Part shown: positions 1 to 6,060 of the stretch, in pieces
Layout: each line of letters begins with the position of its first letter
Numbering within the stretch: the stretch's first letter is position 1
From: an uncultured Burkholderiales bacterium
GTDB taxonomy: Bacteria; Pseudomonadota; Gammaproteobacteria; Burkholderiales; Burkholderiaceae_C
NCBI GenBank assembly: GCA_903856875.1
Contig: CAIODE010000052.1
Span: forward strand, 1-6,874
Direction of reading: 5' to 3'
DNA length: 6,874 nt
The notes under the pieces: generated by a model
What the model saw: only the letters and a program-made list of their open reading frames with translations
What the model was told of the DNA's origin: nothing
The model's database searches: none
Position numbers and translations under genes: made by a program

Positions 1-19
1 ACCCGGCCAGTCACTGCTG

Positions 20-481
20 GTGGCCGATGCCCATCTTCAACGTGACGGCGGACAAAATCGCAAGACAGTCGATGTTGCGGTGGGCATTTTGATCAATGCG
101 CAGAATCAATTCTTGCTCACCTCAAGACCACCAGGCAAAGTGTACGAAGCTTACTGGGAGTTTCCGGGGGGAAAGCTAGAGGCGAACGAAACCGTTGAGC
201 AGGCTTTAACGCGGGAGCTTGAAGAGGAGCTGGGTTTGCAGATTGATGAGGTGCAAATTTGGCGTCAACAGTTGGTGGACTATCCACATGCTTTGGTCAG
301 ACTGAATTTTTGCAAGGTGCGCAGTTGGCAAGGCAATTTAGAAATGCGTGAAGGCCAACAGTTTGCTTGGCAGAGTTTGCCCGTTCAAGTGGTGCCTGTC
401 TTGCCCGGCACTGTGCCTGTTCTAAAATGGTTGGCCGAAGAGAGTGGTTTTGTGGGTGACACACATCAGGCTTCGAGCTAA
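20..481 (+). CDS. mutT: Nudix hydrolase, MutT type (8-oxo-dGTP diphosphatase)
   Basis: Predicted to hydrolyse oxidised nucleotides such as 8-oxo-dGTP to the monophosphate and so prevent mutagenic incorporation. The Nudix box is complete: WEFPGGK at residues 46-52, then G51, E57, R65-E66 and E69-E70 with G72, matching GX5EX7REUXEEXGU. The fold starts at VDVAVGILI (17-25) and includes the substrate-side strand LLTSRPPGK (32-40). It is a stand-alone 153-residue protein, without the thiamine-phosphate synthase-like domain fused to MutT in some proteobacteria. The start is uncertain. The GTG at 20 has no clear Shine-Dalgarno sequence, and the frame stays open to the left edge, so a few more residues may lie outside. 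The gene converges on yacG with only 7 bases between the stop codons. Function is inferred from the family; other Nudix substrates are possible. Confidence 0.9.
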   Translation: MADAHLQRDGGQNRKTVDVAVGILINAQNQFLLTSRPPGKVYEAYWEFPGGKLEANETVEQALTRELEEELGLQIDEVQIWRQQLVDYPHALVRLNFCKVRSWQGNLEMREGQQFAWQSLPVQVVPVLPGTVPVLKWLAEESGFVGDTHQASS

Positions 482-488
482 GCCATTG

Positions 489-695
489 TCATTGCAACTT
501 AGGGTCGCCAAAATTTTCTTGATCGGGGGGCGTGTCTTCAGGGACTCTGAAACTCTCATTGGCCCAAGCACCCAAGTCAATGCCTTTGCATCGCGCGCTG
601 CAAAAGGGGCGGTAGGCATTTTGTGAGCTGAAAAGACTGGGGCCGCCGCAAGTAGGGCACTTCACATGTTTGGGCTTGGCAGATGGCTCACTCAT
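489..695 (-). CDS. yacG: DNA gyrase inhibitor YacG, zinc-binding
   Basis: A 68-residue YacG-family protein. Four cysteines, C13 and C16 (KCPTCG) and C32 and C36 (FCSARCK), form the zinc site with C-X2-C-X15-C-X3-C spacing. The stretch CKGIDLGAWANESFRVP (36-52) is the family signature after the second cysteine pair. In E. coli YacG binds the GyrB C-terminal region and blocks DNA binding by gyrase. The acidic, proline-containing tail (from about residue 53) is typical. ATG at 695 is used because an ATG slightly upstream, in another frame, terminates after a few codons. The Shine-Dalgarno match is weak (only GAG about 6 bases upstream). It is the last gene of the leftward block, about 30 bases after zapD, and an inverted repeat lies in that junction. 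Confidence 0.93.
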   Translation of the reverse strand: MSEPSAKPKHVKCPTCGGPSLFSSQNAYRPFCSARCKGIDLGAWANESFRVPEDTPPDQENFGDPKLQ

Positions 696-718
696 CGGTC
701 TCAGGAGGTTCTCATGGC

Positions 719-735
719 CTGCGCTTTAAGCGCAG
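719..735. repeat. Perfect 8-bp inverted repeat over the zapD stop codon
   Basis: Arms CTGCGCTT (719-726) and AAGCGCAG (728-735) are exact reverse complements around a single central base. In RNA this would fold as a six-pair GC-rich stem with a loop of about five bases. It covers the last zapD codons and the TAA stop, and ends 23 bases before the yacG start. No T-tract follows on either strand, so it does not look like an intrinsic terminator. A role as an mRNA-processing or stability element, or partial attenuation between zapD and yacG, is conjecture. Confidence 0.5.
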
Positions 736-1481
736 AGCGTCATTTCAAAGGGTGTGTCTTCTTTGTTTGAAATCAGTTTGCCATCGGCTTGTTGTTGCAT
801 TAGCCGAATGACGACCAGCAATCGGTTGCAGCTGATCTCGGGTGTGAGGTTCAAACTTTCGTCAATTCGCAAACGGAGCAATTGAAAATTACGACCCTGC
901 GGTAAATTCTGTTGAAGCTGGCCACCTGTCGCCATGACCTTTTGGTTGCTGCCAGATTCGCGCATCATTTTGAGAATGAGTTGAATGGCTTTGGCCAAGG
1001 GTGCAAAGTGTTGCGACCATTCGTACAAATTGGCTTGCCTGTCAGCGGGAGCATGGTGTTGCCATGCGTGGTAAGCAGGCAAATCAAATTCGCATGTGCC
1101 GCCAGGTATGGCTGTGCGGCTTCGAATGCTGTTGAGGAATTCGCTTTCGCTCAAAGAACTGCCCATTTTGCCAACCATGCTGTTAAGCGCTTCGAAGCGT
1201 TGGTCGAGTTGTTCTATGACCAGATCAAGCGCTTGCTCAGAAATGGAGGGATTACCACGGTAGCTATTGAGTTGCTGTTTGTGCCGCTCAATGTCTTTGA
1301 GAATTTCTGATTTCAGTTCTGATCTAGAAGAGACTTCCATGATTTCAAAAATCGTGGTGAGCGCGTAATGGTGGTCAAGAGCTTCAGAACGCTGGCTCAA
1401 CTGGTTGAAACGCGCAAACAAATGCTGCAGACGCAAATAGGTCCGAGTTCGTTCGTTGAGGGGGTATTCGTAAAGTATCAC
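726..1481 (-). CDS. zapD: Cell division protein ZapD (FtsZ-associated)
   Basis: A 251-residue ZapD (formerly YacF) protein, close to the usual length of about 250. ZapD is cytoplasmic, crosslinks FtsZ protofilaments and promotes Z-ring assembly. Recognisable family segments are the N-terminal YEYPLNERTRTYLRLQHLF (4-22), the middle IPGGTCEFDLPAYHAW (125-140) and the C-terminal region with RNFQLLRLRID (197-207) and NRLLVVIRLM (219-228). It is largely alpha-helical, with charged heptad-like stretches around 50-105. The start is GTG at 1481, 22 bases after the coaE stop. The family normally begins (M/V)ILYEYP, which fixes this start although its ribosome binding site is weak. It lies within the pilBCD-coaE-zapD-yacG block and its stop codon sits inside an inverted repeat. 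Confidence 0.95.
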   Translation of the reverse strand: MILYEYPLNERTRTYLRLQHLFARFNQLSQRSEALDHHYALTTIFEIMEVSSRSELKSEILKDIERHKQQLNSYRGNPSISEQALDLVIEQLDQRFEALNSMVGKMGSSLSESEFLNSIRSRTAIPGGTCEFDLPAYHAWQHHAPADRQANLYEWSQHFAPLAKAIQLILKMMRESGSNQKVMATGGQLQQNLPQGRNFQLLRLRIDESLNLTPEISCNRLLVVIRLMQQQADGKLISNKEDTPFEMTLCA

Positions 1482-1503
1482 GCTGCGTCTTTCTGTGCCA
1501 AGA

Positions 1504-2118
1504 TCATAGCCCGAAGCGGGCCATCATTTCATGCACCACCTGCTCCAAATGTTCTAAATCGATGCCTTCATTGAAAATGACCGCATCGGCAATGCTCAAT
1601 CGCTGTTGTCGACTGGCTTGGTGAGAAATGATCCGCTCGATTTCTGCTCGGCTCAGCTGGTTTCTGCTCATCACCCTCTGAATTTGGGTTTCTACTTCAC
1701 AGTCGACCACGCAGACCCAATCGACTTGGCGCCGCCAGCGTTCGCCAGACTCTACCAACAAAGGCACGTCATAGACCAAGCAGGTGTGACCTGCAGCCAT
1801 GGCCGCAGCGCTTTCTTCTTGCAGGACCAGCCCAACCAAGGGGTGAATGATGGCCTCAAGCTGGCGCTTGCTTTGAGGGTTTGAAAAGACCAGGGCTCGC
1901 ATGGCTTCCCGGTTCATGGCGCCATCGGGTGTTATCAATTGTTCGCCAAACTCAGCCAAGATAGCAGGGAGGGCCCTTCCCCCAGGCAGTGTTAGAGATC
2001 TGGAAATGGCATCGGCGTCCATGACGGCTGCGCCCGCGCTGGCCAAGATGCTGGCGACCGTGCTCTTGCCGCTGCCAATGCCGCCCGTCAAGCCAAGTCG
2101 AAGTGGCTTGGGGCTCAA
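1504..2118 (-). CDS. coaE: Dephospho-CoA kinase
   Basis: Catalyses the last step of coenzyme A synthesis, ATP-dependent phosphorylation of the 3'-hydroxyl of dephospho-CoA, in the cytoplasm. The Walker A loop GGIGSGKST is at residues 12-20 (K18), followed by DAD at 34-36, where the acidic residues are typical of the active site. VYDVPLLVE (115-123) is the family's conserved DVPLLFE-like segment, and R148/R152 with SRNQLSRAEIERI fit the lid region. Length, 204 residues, is normal. The start is TTG at 2118: the frame has a stop at 2143-2145 and no ATG or GTG between, and GGGAG lies 9 bases upstream. Only 4 bases separate it from the pilD stop, suggesting translational coupling. No motif is missing. 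Confidence 0.95.
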   Translation of the reverse strand: MSPKPLRLGLTGGIGSGKSTVASILASAGAAVMDADAISRSLTLPGGRALPAILAEFGEQLITPDGAMNREAMRALVFSNPQSKRQLEAIIHPLVGLVLQEESAAAMAAGHTCLVYDVPLLVESGERWRRQVDWVCVVDCEVETQIQRVMSRNQLSRAEIERIISHQASRQQRLSIADAVIFNEGIDLEHLEQVVHEMMARFGL

Positions 2119-2122
2119 GGGG

Positions 2123-2986
2123 TTAAGCTCCCATGGAAATGCCTAAAAAGAAACATGCGAATCCAGAAAAGGCTAAAAAAGGTCCAAAAGCGAAGTGCCC
2201 ATTGTGACCCAGTTGCCCCCGCATTTTTTGGACAAGCCCAAAAATCAGCCCAGAAACTGAGGCCAACAAAAGCAAGGGTAACAGGCTCCAAACGCCTACC
2301 CAGGCGCCAAGTCCGGCCAGCAGTTTGAGATCGCCTTGACCCATGCCCTCTTTGCCTGCTACTCGCTCAAAGCCCCAACTGACCAGCCAGAGCAGCCCAT
2401 AGCCCAAGACCGCGCCAGAGAGGGAATGCATCAACGGCGTTGGGGTCAGTGACATGGCACTGCCAATGAGGCCGACCCACAGCAAGGCTTGGGTGAGAAC
2501 ATCGGGGAGAAGGAAGGTTTCGGCATCAATCCATGCCAGTGCCAAAAGCGTGGCGCAAAAGAACCCCCCTAACAAGGCTGAATAGCCAAAACCGAACTTC
2601 AGCAGAGACATGCAAAATAAAACAGCCGTGAGGCTTTCGACAAGGGGGTAGCGAAAAGAAATGGTGCCATTGCAATGTCTACAGCATGCACGGCTAAAGC
2701 CATATGACAAAACAGGCACGAGCTCATACCAACTCAAGGTGTGAAGGCAGTGTGGGCAGTGCGAACGAGGCGTCAACAAATTGAAGCTACCAGGGCTAAT
2801 TTCTTCGGTTTTCAAAATCATCAGAGGCAAGCGGTGAATGAGCACATTGACAAAACTGCCGATGACCAGGCCAATGGACATGATCAAAATGATGTGCGCC
2901 AAACTGACTTCCGCAAGTTGTGGCAACACCCAGCCCATGCTGCCAGGAGACAGCCACAGTTGAGGCCATGCAGTTGGGTTGATCAA
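2123..2986 (-). CDS. pilD: Type IV prepilin peptidase / N-methyltransferase PilD
   Basis: An inner-membrane bifunctional aspartyl protease (family A24A) that cleaves type IV prepilin leader peptides and methylates the new N-terminal residue. The N-terminal part has GSFVNVLIHRLP (43-54) and a tetracysteine zinc motif, CPHC (77-80) with CRHC (102-105), then SFRYPLVE (110-117). The two catalytic aspartates are D154 in AWIDAETFLLPD and D219 in the GxGD motif GMGQGDLKLLAGLGAW. Several hydrophobic segments (about 30-50, 118-158, 186-206, 226-252, 265-285) fit the polytopic fold. Length, 287 residues, is normal. The start is TTG at 2986, overlapping the pilC stop as TTGA, with AGGA 8 bases upstream. 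ATG at 2938 (residue 17) is a possible shorter start but lacks such a site. It may also process type II secretion pseudopilins if any exist. Confidence 0.95.
   Translation of the reverse strand: MINPTAWPQLWLSPGSMGWVLPQLAEVSLAHIILIMSIGLVIGSFVNVLIHRLPLMILKTEEISPGSFNLLTPRSHCPHCLHTLSWYELVPVLSYGFSRACCRHCNGTISFRYPLVESLTAVLFCMSLLKFGFGYSALLGGFFCATLLALAWIDAETFLLPDVLTQALLWVGLIGSAMSLTPTPLMHSLSGAVLGYGLLWLVSWGFERVAGKEGMGQGDLKLLAGLGAWVGVWSLLPLLLLASVSGLIFGLVQKMRGQLGHNGHFAFGPFLAFSGFACFFLGISMGA
2128..2132 (-). promoter_or_regulatory. Shine-Dalgarno GGGAG for the TTG start of coaE
   Basis: GGGAG on the minus strand lies 9 bases before the TTG at 2118, inside the last codons of pilD. With an in-frame stop slightly further upstream, it supports TTG as the true coaE start. 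Confidence 0.55.
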
Positions 2987-4107
2987 AAGACTTGTCCTAA
3001 GTTGAAGATGGGCAAATACAAGGCCAACAAAATGCCGCCTATGAGCATGCCCAGCACCACCATGATGACAGGCTCGAGGAGCGTAGACAAATTGCCAATT
3101 TGTTGATTCACATCGGACTCCATCAGTTTGGCGGTACGTTCAAGCATGGCATCAAGTGATCCCGTTTCTTCGCCAATGGCGCACATCTGAATGGTCATGG
3201 CAGAGAATAAGTTGGATTTTGACATGGCCTTGCTCAAACTGTGCCCCTCTTGAATGCGTTGTGTCATTTCAAGTGTGGCTTGTGCCAAGTTGGGCGAGAC
3301 GCTTGCGGCCGAAGCGGGAGCCAGCGCCTCGGCCAAGGGAATGCCCGCGTGTAGCAAAGCCGACAATGTCTGCGCCCATTTGACGATCATGGCGGTTTGC
3401 ACAAGGGGTCCTACAACGGGAATGTGAAAGATCATTTTTTCAAAAATGATTTGGAACTTCAAGGACTTTTGGTGCGCCCCATGCAGCAAGACAATCAGGG
3501 CCAACAATGCGGCAGAAAGCGGGCCAGCCCATTGCCCCACCCAAAAGCTCATGTTGATCAATTGTTGTGTTGCCCAGGGCAATGACGCGCCCATGCTCTT
3601 GAAAACATCTTCAAAGACAGGCACCACCCAAAGCAAGATGACCACCAACACCATGACAGCGATAACCAAGATGCTTGCGGGGTAAATGAGTGCGTTTTTG
3701 AGTTTGGCTTTCAAGCTGGCATGGGCTTCTAGGGTGTCTGCCAGTCGGTTCAAAATTTTGTCCAAAATGCCAGCAGACTCACCTGCATGCAACAAGCTGC
3801 AGTAATGTTGATTGAAAACTTGAGGGTGTTTTTGAAAAGCGTTGTGCAGCGACTGACCTGCATTCACCTCGGTGCGAAGTGTTTGCAATGTGTTGCCAAA
3901 TGTCTTCTGAGTGGAACGATTCCCCACAATGCTTTGACTGAGCAATTCAAAAGCCTGCGACAGTGGAATGCCAGCACTCATGAGCGCCGACCACTGTCGC
4001 GTGAAAACGCTCAGTGTTTTGGCTGGTACAGGCTTGCTGTTGAGCTTGACAGTGGGTGCAGCTTGCCGTCTGGCCACTGCGCGTGAGAGGGCGGCATCAA
4101 GTGACAT
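2983..4107 (-). CDS. pilC: Type IV pilus inner-membrane platform protein PilC, short N-terminus
   Basis: A polytopic platform protein that couples the assembly ATPase to pilin polymerisation. Numbered from ATG at 4107 it has 374 residues. The two T2SSF repeats are visible. The first begins FTRQWSALMSAGIPL (35-49) and has HAGESAGILD (107-116). The second has AGIPLAEAL (254-262) and GEETGSLDAML (312-322). Membrane segments lie near 143-166, 193-210 and 345-368. The C-terminus LYLPIFNLGQVF is typical of PilC rather than GspF. The start overlaps the pilB end by 11 bases. An ATG at 4170 would add 21 residues deep inside pilB and has no binding site. Either way, the stretch before the first repeat is only about 30-50 residues and lacks the usual beta-strand module with a 'W/Y-x-G-x-D/G...G' pattern, so the protein is shorter than the usual 400 or more residues. 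Confidence 0.92.
   Translation of the reverse strand: MSLDAALSRAVARRQAAPTVKLNSKPVPAKTLSVFTRQWSALMSAGIPLSQAFELLSQSIVGNRSTQKTFGNTLQTLRTEVNAGQSLHNAFQKHPQVFNQHYCSLLHAGESAGILDKILNRLADTLEAHASLKAKLKNALIYPASILVIAVMVLVVILLWVVPVFEDVFKSMGASLPWATQQLINMSFWVGQWAGPLSAALLALIVLLHGAHQKSLKFQIIFEKMIFHIPVVGPLVQTAMIVKWAQTLSALLHAGIPLAEALAPASAASVSPNLAQATLEMTQRIQEGHSLSKAMSKSNLFSAMTIQMCAIGEETGSLDAMLERTAKLMESDVNQQIGNLSTLLEPVIMVVLGMLIGGILLALYLPIFNLGQVF
2995..2998 (-). promoter_or_regulatory. Shine-Dalgarno AGGA for the TTG start of pilD
   Basis: AGGA on the minus strand, within the last codons of pilC, is 8 bases before the TTG at 2986. The pilC stop and pilD start share bases (TTGA), so reinitiation by ribosomes finishing pilC is likely. 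Confidence 0.5.
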
Positions 4108-5302
4108 CGGTGTGAGCCAGTACTTCGGACAAAGAAGTGATGCCCAAGGAAGCTTGTACAAGCCCTGCATGGCGCAGTGTGCAAACGCCCTCTTTTTCTG
4201 CTTGCGTTGTCAGTTCAGGGCCACTGGCATTGTGCAAAATCAAGTGTTGCAATGCCGCCGTGATGGGCATGACTTGGAACAATCCAATTCGCCCCCAGTA
4301 ACCCTTGTGGCACTGAGAGCAGCCTTGTGCAGAATAAAAGTGGTGCGAGGTTTGATCTTTGAACGAATTTAATCCTAATTCTTTGAGCAATTGAGACGAC
4401 ACACTGATGGGTGTACGGCAATGCATGCACAAGCGGCGAACCAAGCGCTGAGCAGAAATGAGGCTGATGCTGGAGGCCAAGTTGTAGGTGGCGACACCCA
4501 TGTTGCGAAGACGAACCAAGGCGCTGGGTGCATCTTGCGTATGCAAAGTGGAGAGCACCAGATGGCCAGTTTGAGAAGCCTTCATGACAATGTCTGCCGT
4601 TTCATGGTCTCTGATTTCTCCCACCATGAGGATGTCGGGGTCTTGGCGTAAAAAGGCGCGAAGTGATGTGGCGAAATTGAGGCCAATTTTTTCTTTGACA
4701 TTGACTTGATTGATACCAGGCAATTGAATTTCAGAAGGATCTTCTACGCTGGCAATGTTGACTTCAACCCGGTTGAGCAAATTCAAGCAGGCATACAGAG
4801 ATTGAGATTTGCCTGAGCCTGTAGGTCCTGTGACCAAAATCATGCCATGAGGTTTTTGGATGGCTTCAAGCAGCTTTTGTTTGTCTGCCGCACTGTAGCC
4901 CAAATGATCTAAGTTGAGCTTTGCCAAGTCGGTTGACAAAATGCGCACCACAATTTTTTCTCCAAACAGCGTTGGCAATGTGCTCACTCGCAAATTGAGG
5001 TGCTGTGTATTTTTGAGGCCAAGTTTCATGCGGCCGTCTTGGGGTAGGCGTTTCTCTGCAATGTCTAAGCGTGACAATACTTTGATGCGAGAGACAATTT
5101 GCTCTTTGAACTCAAAAGGGGGCGGCGGAATTTCTTGCAGAACACCATCGATGCGCAAGCGAACCCTGAAAAAATTTTCGAAGGGCTCGAAATGAATATC
5201 AGAGGCTCTGAGAAGTGCCGCTAATTCCCACGTTTGCTGCAAGTAGTGAACAACAGGCGCTTCTGACAGCGTGAGTGTGTTGCTGGATTGATGGATGTCC
5301 AT
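4097..5302 (-). CDS. pilB: Type IV pilus assembly ATPase, PilB/GspE family, lacking the N-terminal domain
   Basis: A hexameric cytoplasmic ATPase powering pilus extension. It has 401 residues against roughly 560-580 for typical PilB. The sequence begins almost directly at the N2 domain (APVVHYL at 15-21, RASDIHFEP at 32-40). Core motifs are intact: Walker A GPTGSGKS (159-166), Asp box SVEDPSEIQLPG (185-196), Walker B DPDILMVGEIRD (221-232, E229) and His box TGHLVLSTLH (245-254). A zinc tetracysteine is present (C292, C295, C328, C331). VEDP, the GEIRD Walker B and the cysteines mark it as an extension-type ATPase rather than PilT. The start is ATG at 5302; an in-frame TGA lies five codons upstream with no start codon between, so no longer form is possible in this frame. 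No clear Shine-Dalgarno sequence is seen. It overlaps pilC by 11 bases. Without PilA in view, assignment to T4P rather than type II secretion rests on linkage to pilC and pilD. Confidence 0.92.
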   Translation of the reverse strand: MDIHQSSNTLTLSEAPVVHYLQQTWELAALLRASDIHFEPFENFFRVRLRIDGVLQEIPPPPFEFKEQIVSRIKVLSRLDIAEKRLPQDGRMKLGLKNTQHLNLRVSTLPTLFGEKIVVRILSTDLAKLNLDHLGYSAADKQKLLEAIQKPHGMILVTGPTGSGKSQSLYACLNLLNRVEVNIASVEDPSEIQLPGINQVNVKEKIGLNFATSLRAFLRQDPDILMVGEIRDHETADIVMKASQTGHLVLSTLHTQDAPSALVRLRNMGVATYNLASSISLISAQRLVRRLCMHCRTPISVSSQLLKELGLNSFKDQTSHHFYSAQGCSQCHKGYWGRIGLFQVMPITAALQHLILHNASGPELTTQAEKEGVCTLRHAGLVQASLGITSLSEVLAHTDVT

Positions 5303-5326
5303 CTGAACGCCGTTTCATGAGAACAG

Positions 5327-5355
5327 GGCATTCAATCATGCGTGCAATTTGTCAA
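5327..5355 (-). promoter_or_regulatory. Possible promoter upstream of pilB (good -35, poor -10)
   Basis: The 63-base gap between the methyltransferase stop and pilB contains a perfect TTGACA (minus strand, 5350-5355). At a 17-base spacing the -10 hexamer is AATGCC, a poor match; a better hexamer, TTGAAT, would need a spacing of only 14. The block could therefore have its own weak or activator-dependent promoter, or depend on read-through from the methyltransferase gene. Confidence 0.25.
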
Positions 5356-5365
5356 TTCAAACGGG

Positions 5366-5959
5366 TCAAACTCTAAATGCAAGAATTTGTGCGGTGGTGT
5401 GAGAGCCTACGTGATAGCTGCCTTCGGCCAATATGCGCGAACCTTGATGTGCAAAAGAAACATGCAATGGCGCTATTTCACGCTGCAACAAGGCGATACC
5501 AGGATATTTGCCGGATGCGTCTTCATCCTCAGACACCTTGGACTCATGAATCAGTGCACCACCCATTTTCAAACTGCTGGCCAGTTGAGCATTCAGTCTT
5601 TGGCGAATGGGTGATTCAGGCTGAGAAAAGACGCTGACCACCACATCCCAAGTGTTGGGTTCGAGTTGCAAGTCATTCAAGTCTGCCAAGACGCATTCAA
5701 TTTTGACTTGATGCTTTTCGGCCAGTGCTTGCGCCTTCGCAAGGCCTACACTTGAAAAATCTACAGCAGTGACTTCAAAGCCCAGTTGGGCCAAGTAAAC
5801 GGCGTTGCGGCCTTCACCCTCGCTGAGTGAGATGACTTTGCCTTTTTTGACTTGAGGCGCAGCCCAGACCAAAAAATCGTTGGGAGCTTCTCCGTAAGCA
5901 TAGGCCTGCTTTGAGAAGCGGTCATCCCAATAGCGGCTGCCTTTTTTTTCGTGTGACAT
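5366..5959 (-). CDS. Class I SAM-dependent methyltransferase
   Basis: A cytoplasmic Rossmann-fold methyltransferase of 197 residues; the substrate is unknown. The N-terminal segment YWDDRFSKQAYAYGEAPNDF (10-29) and motif I VISLSEGEGRN (42-52) resemble a TehB-like group in which this part usually reads (D)GEGRN. The SAM-ribose acidic residue is D67 in TAVDFS, followed by ADLNDL (92-97), motif IV-like WDVVVSVF (104-111) and LKMGGALIHES (130-140). The ATG at 5959 is preferred. A TTG at 5995 would add 12 residues, but it lies upstream of a putative -10 and the family normally starts just before the WDxRF segment. No clear Shine-Dalgarno sequence is visible for either start. The gene is on the same strand as pilB, 63 bases upstream, so cotranscription with the pil block is possible. 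A link to tellurite or thiol methylation is only a family-level guess. Confidence 0.85.
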   Translation of the reverse strand: MSHEKKGSRYWDDRFSKQAYAYGEAPNDFLVWAAPQVKKGKVISLSEGEGRNAVYLAQLGFEVTAVDFSSVGLAKAQALAEKHQVKIECVLADLNDLQLEPNTWDVVVSVFSQPESPIRQRLNAQLASSLKMGGALIHESKVSEDEDASGKYPGIALLQREIAPLHVSFAHQGSRILAEGSYHVGSHTTAQILAFRV

Positions 5960-5983
5960 GAGTGATTTCAGGGTGTAGCCAGA

Positions 5984-6013
5984 ATTATCGGCCAACTTGT
6001 TCTATTTCTACAA
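5984..6013 (-). promoter_or_regulatory. Candidate promoter of the methyltransferase gene
   Basis: On the minus strand a -35-like TTGTAG (6008-6013) and a strong -10 GATAAT (5984-5989, five of six consensus bases) are 18 bases apart. Transcription would begin near 5977, about 18 bases before the ATG at 5959 and downstream of the alternative TTG start. The -35 is weak. Confidence 0.35.
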
Positions 6014-6025
6014 TTGATTCAAAAT
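5997..6025 (+). promoter_or_regulatory. Candidate promoter of the small exported-protein gene
   Basis: TTGTTC (5997-6002) and CAAAAT (6020-6025, four of six -10 consensus bases) are separated by 17 bases on the plus strand, about 35 bases before the ATG at 6061. It overlaps the candidate divergent promoter of the methyltransferase gene. The assignment is by eye and tentative. Confidence 0.28.
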
Positions 6026-6052
6026 GACATGTGTTTCAATGAAGGTACTGCG

Positions 6053-6056
6053 AGGA
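6053..6056 (+). promoter_or_regulatory. Shine-Dalgarno AGGA before the small exported-protein gene
   Basis: GAGGA ends 4 bases before the ATG at 6061. The spacing is short but usable. It is the clearest ribosome binding site by an ATG in the window and supports this being a translated gene. Confidence 0.5.
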
Positions 6057-6060
6057 ACTC

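Noticed and set aside
1..45. Tail of an upstream gene in the first forward frame ending with TGA at 43-45
   Set aside because: Fifteen codons without a recognisable motif are too few to call, though an upstream gene overlapping the mutT start remains possible.
912..1310. Plus-strand open frame of 132 codons
   Set aside because: It lies wholly inside zapD on the opposite strand, and its translation shows no recognisable motif.
4108..4170. N-terminal extension of pilC from the ATG at 4170
   Set aside because: It would lengthen the overlap with pilB to 74 bases, has no Shine-Dalgarno sequence, and the added residues do not restore the missing N-terminal module.
3968..4372. Plus-strand open frame of 134 codons
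   Set aside because: It runs antisense across the pilB-pilC junction; both genes have clear family motifs throughout that region.
5303..5339. Alternative ATG at 5339 upstream of pilB, in another frame
   Set aside because: It could join pilB only through a frameshift and would add about a dozen residues, far too few for an N-terminal domain.
5960..5995. Methyltransferase start at TTG 5995
   Set aside because: The likely -10 hexamer (5984-5989) lies within this stretch, so the codon would precede the transcript start; the ATG at 5959 fits the family better.
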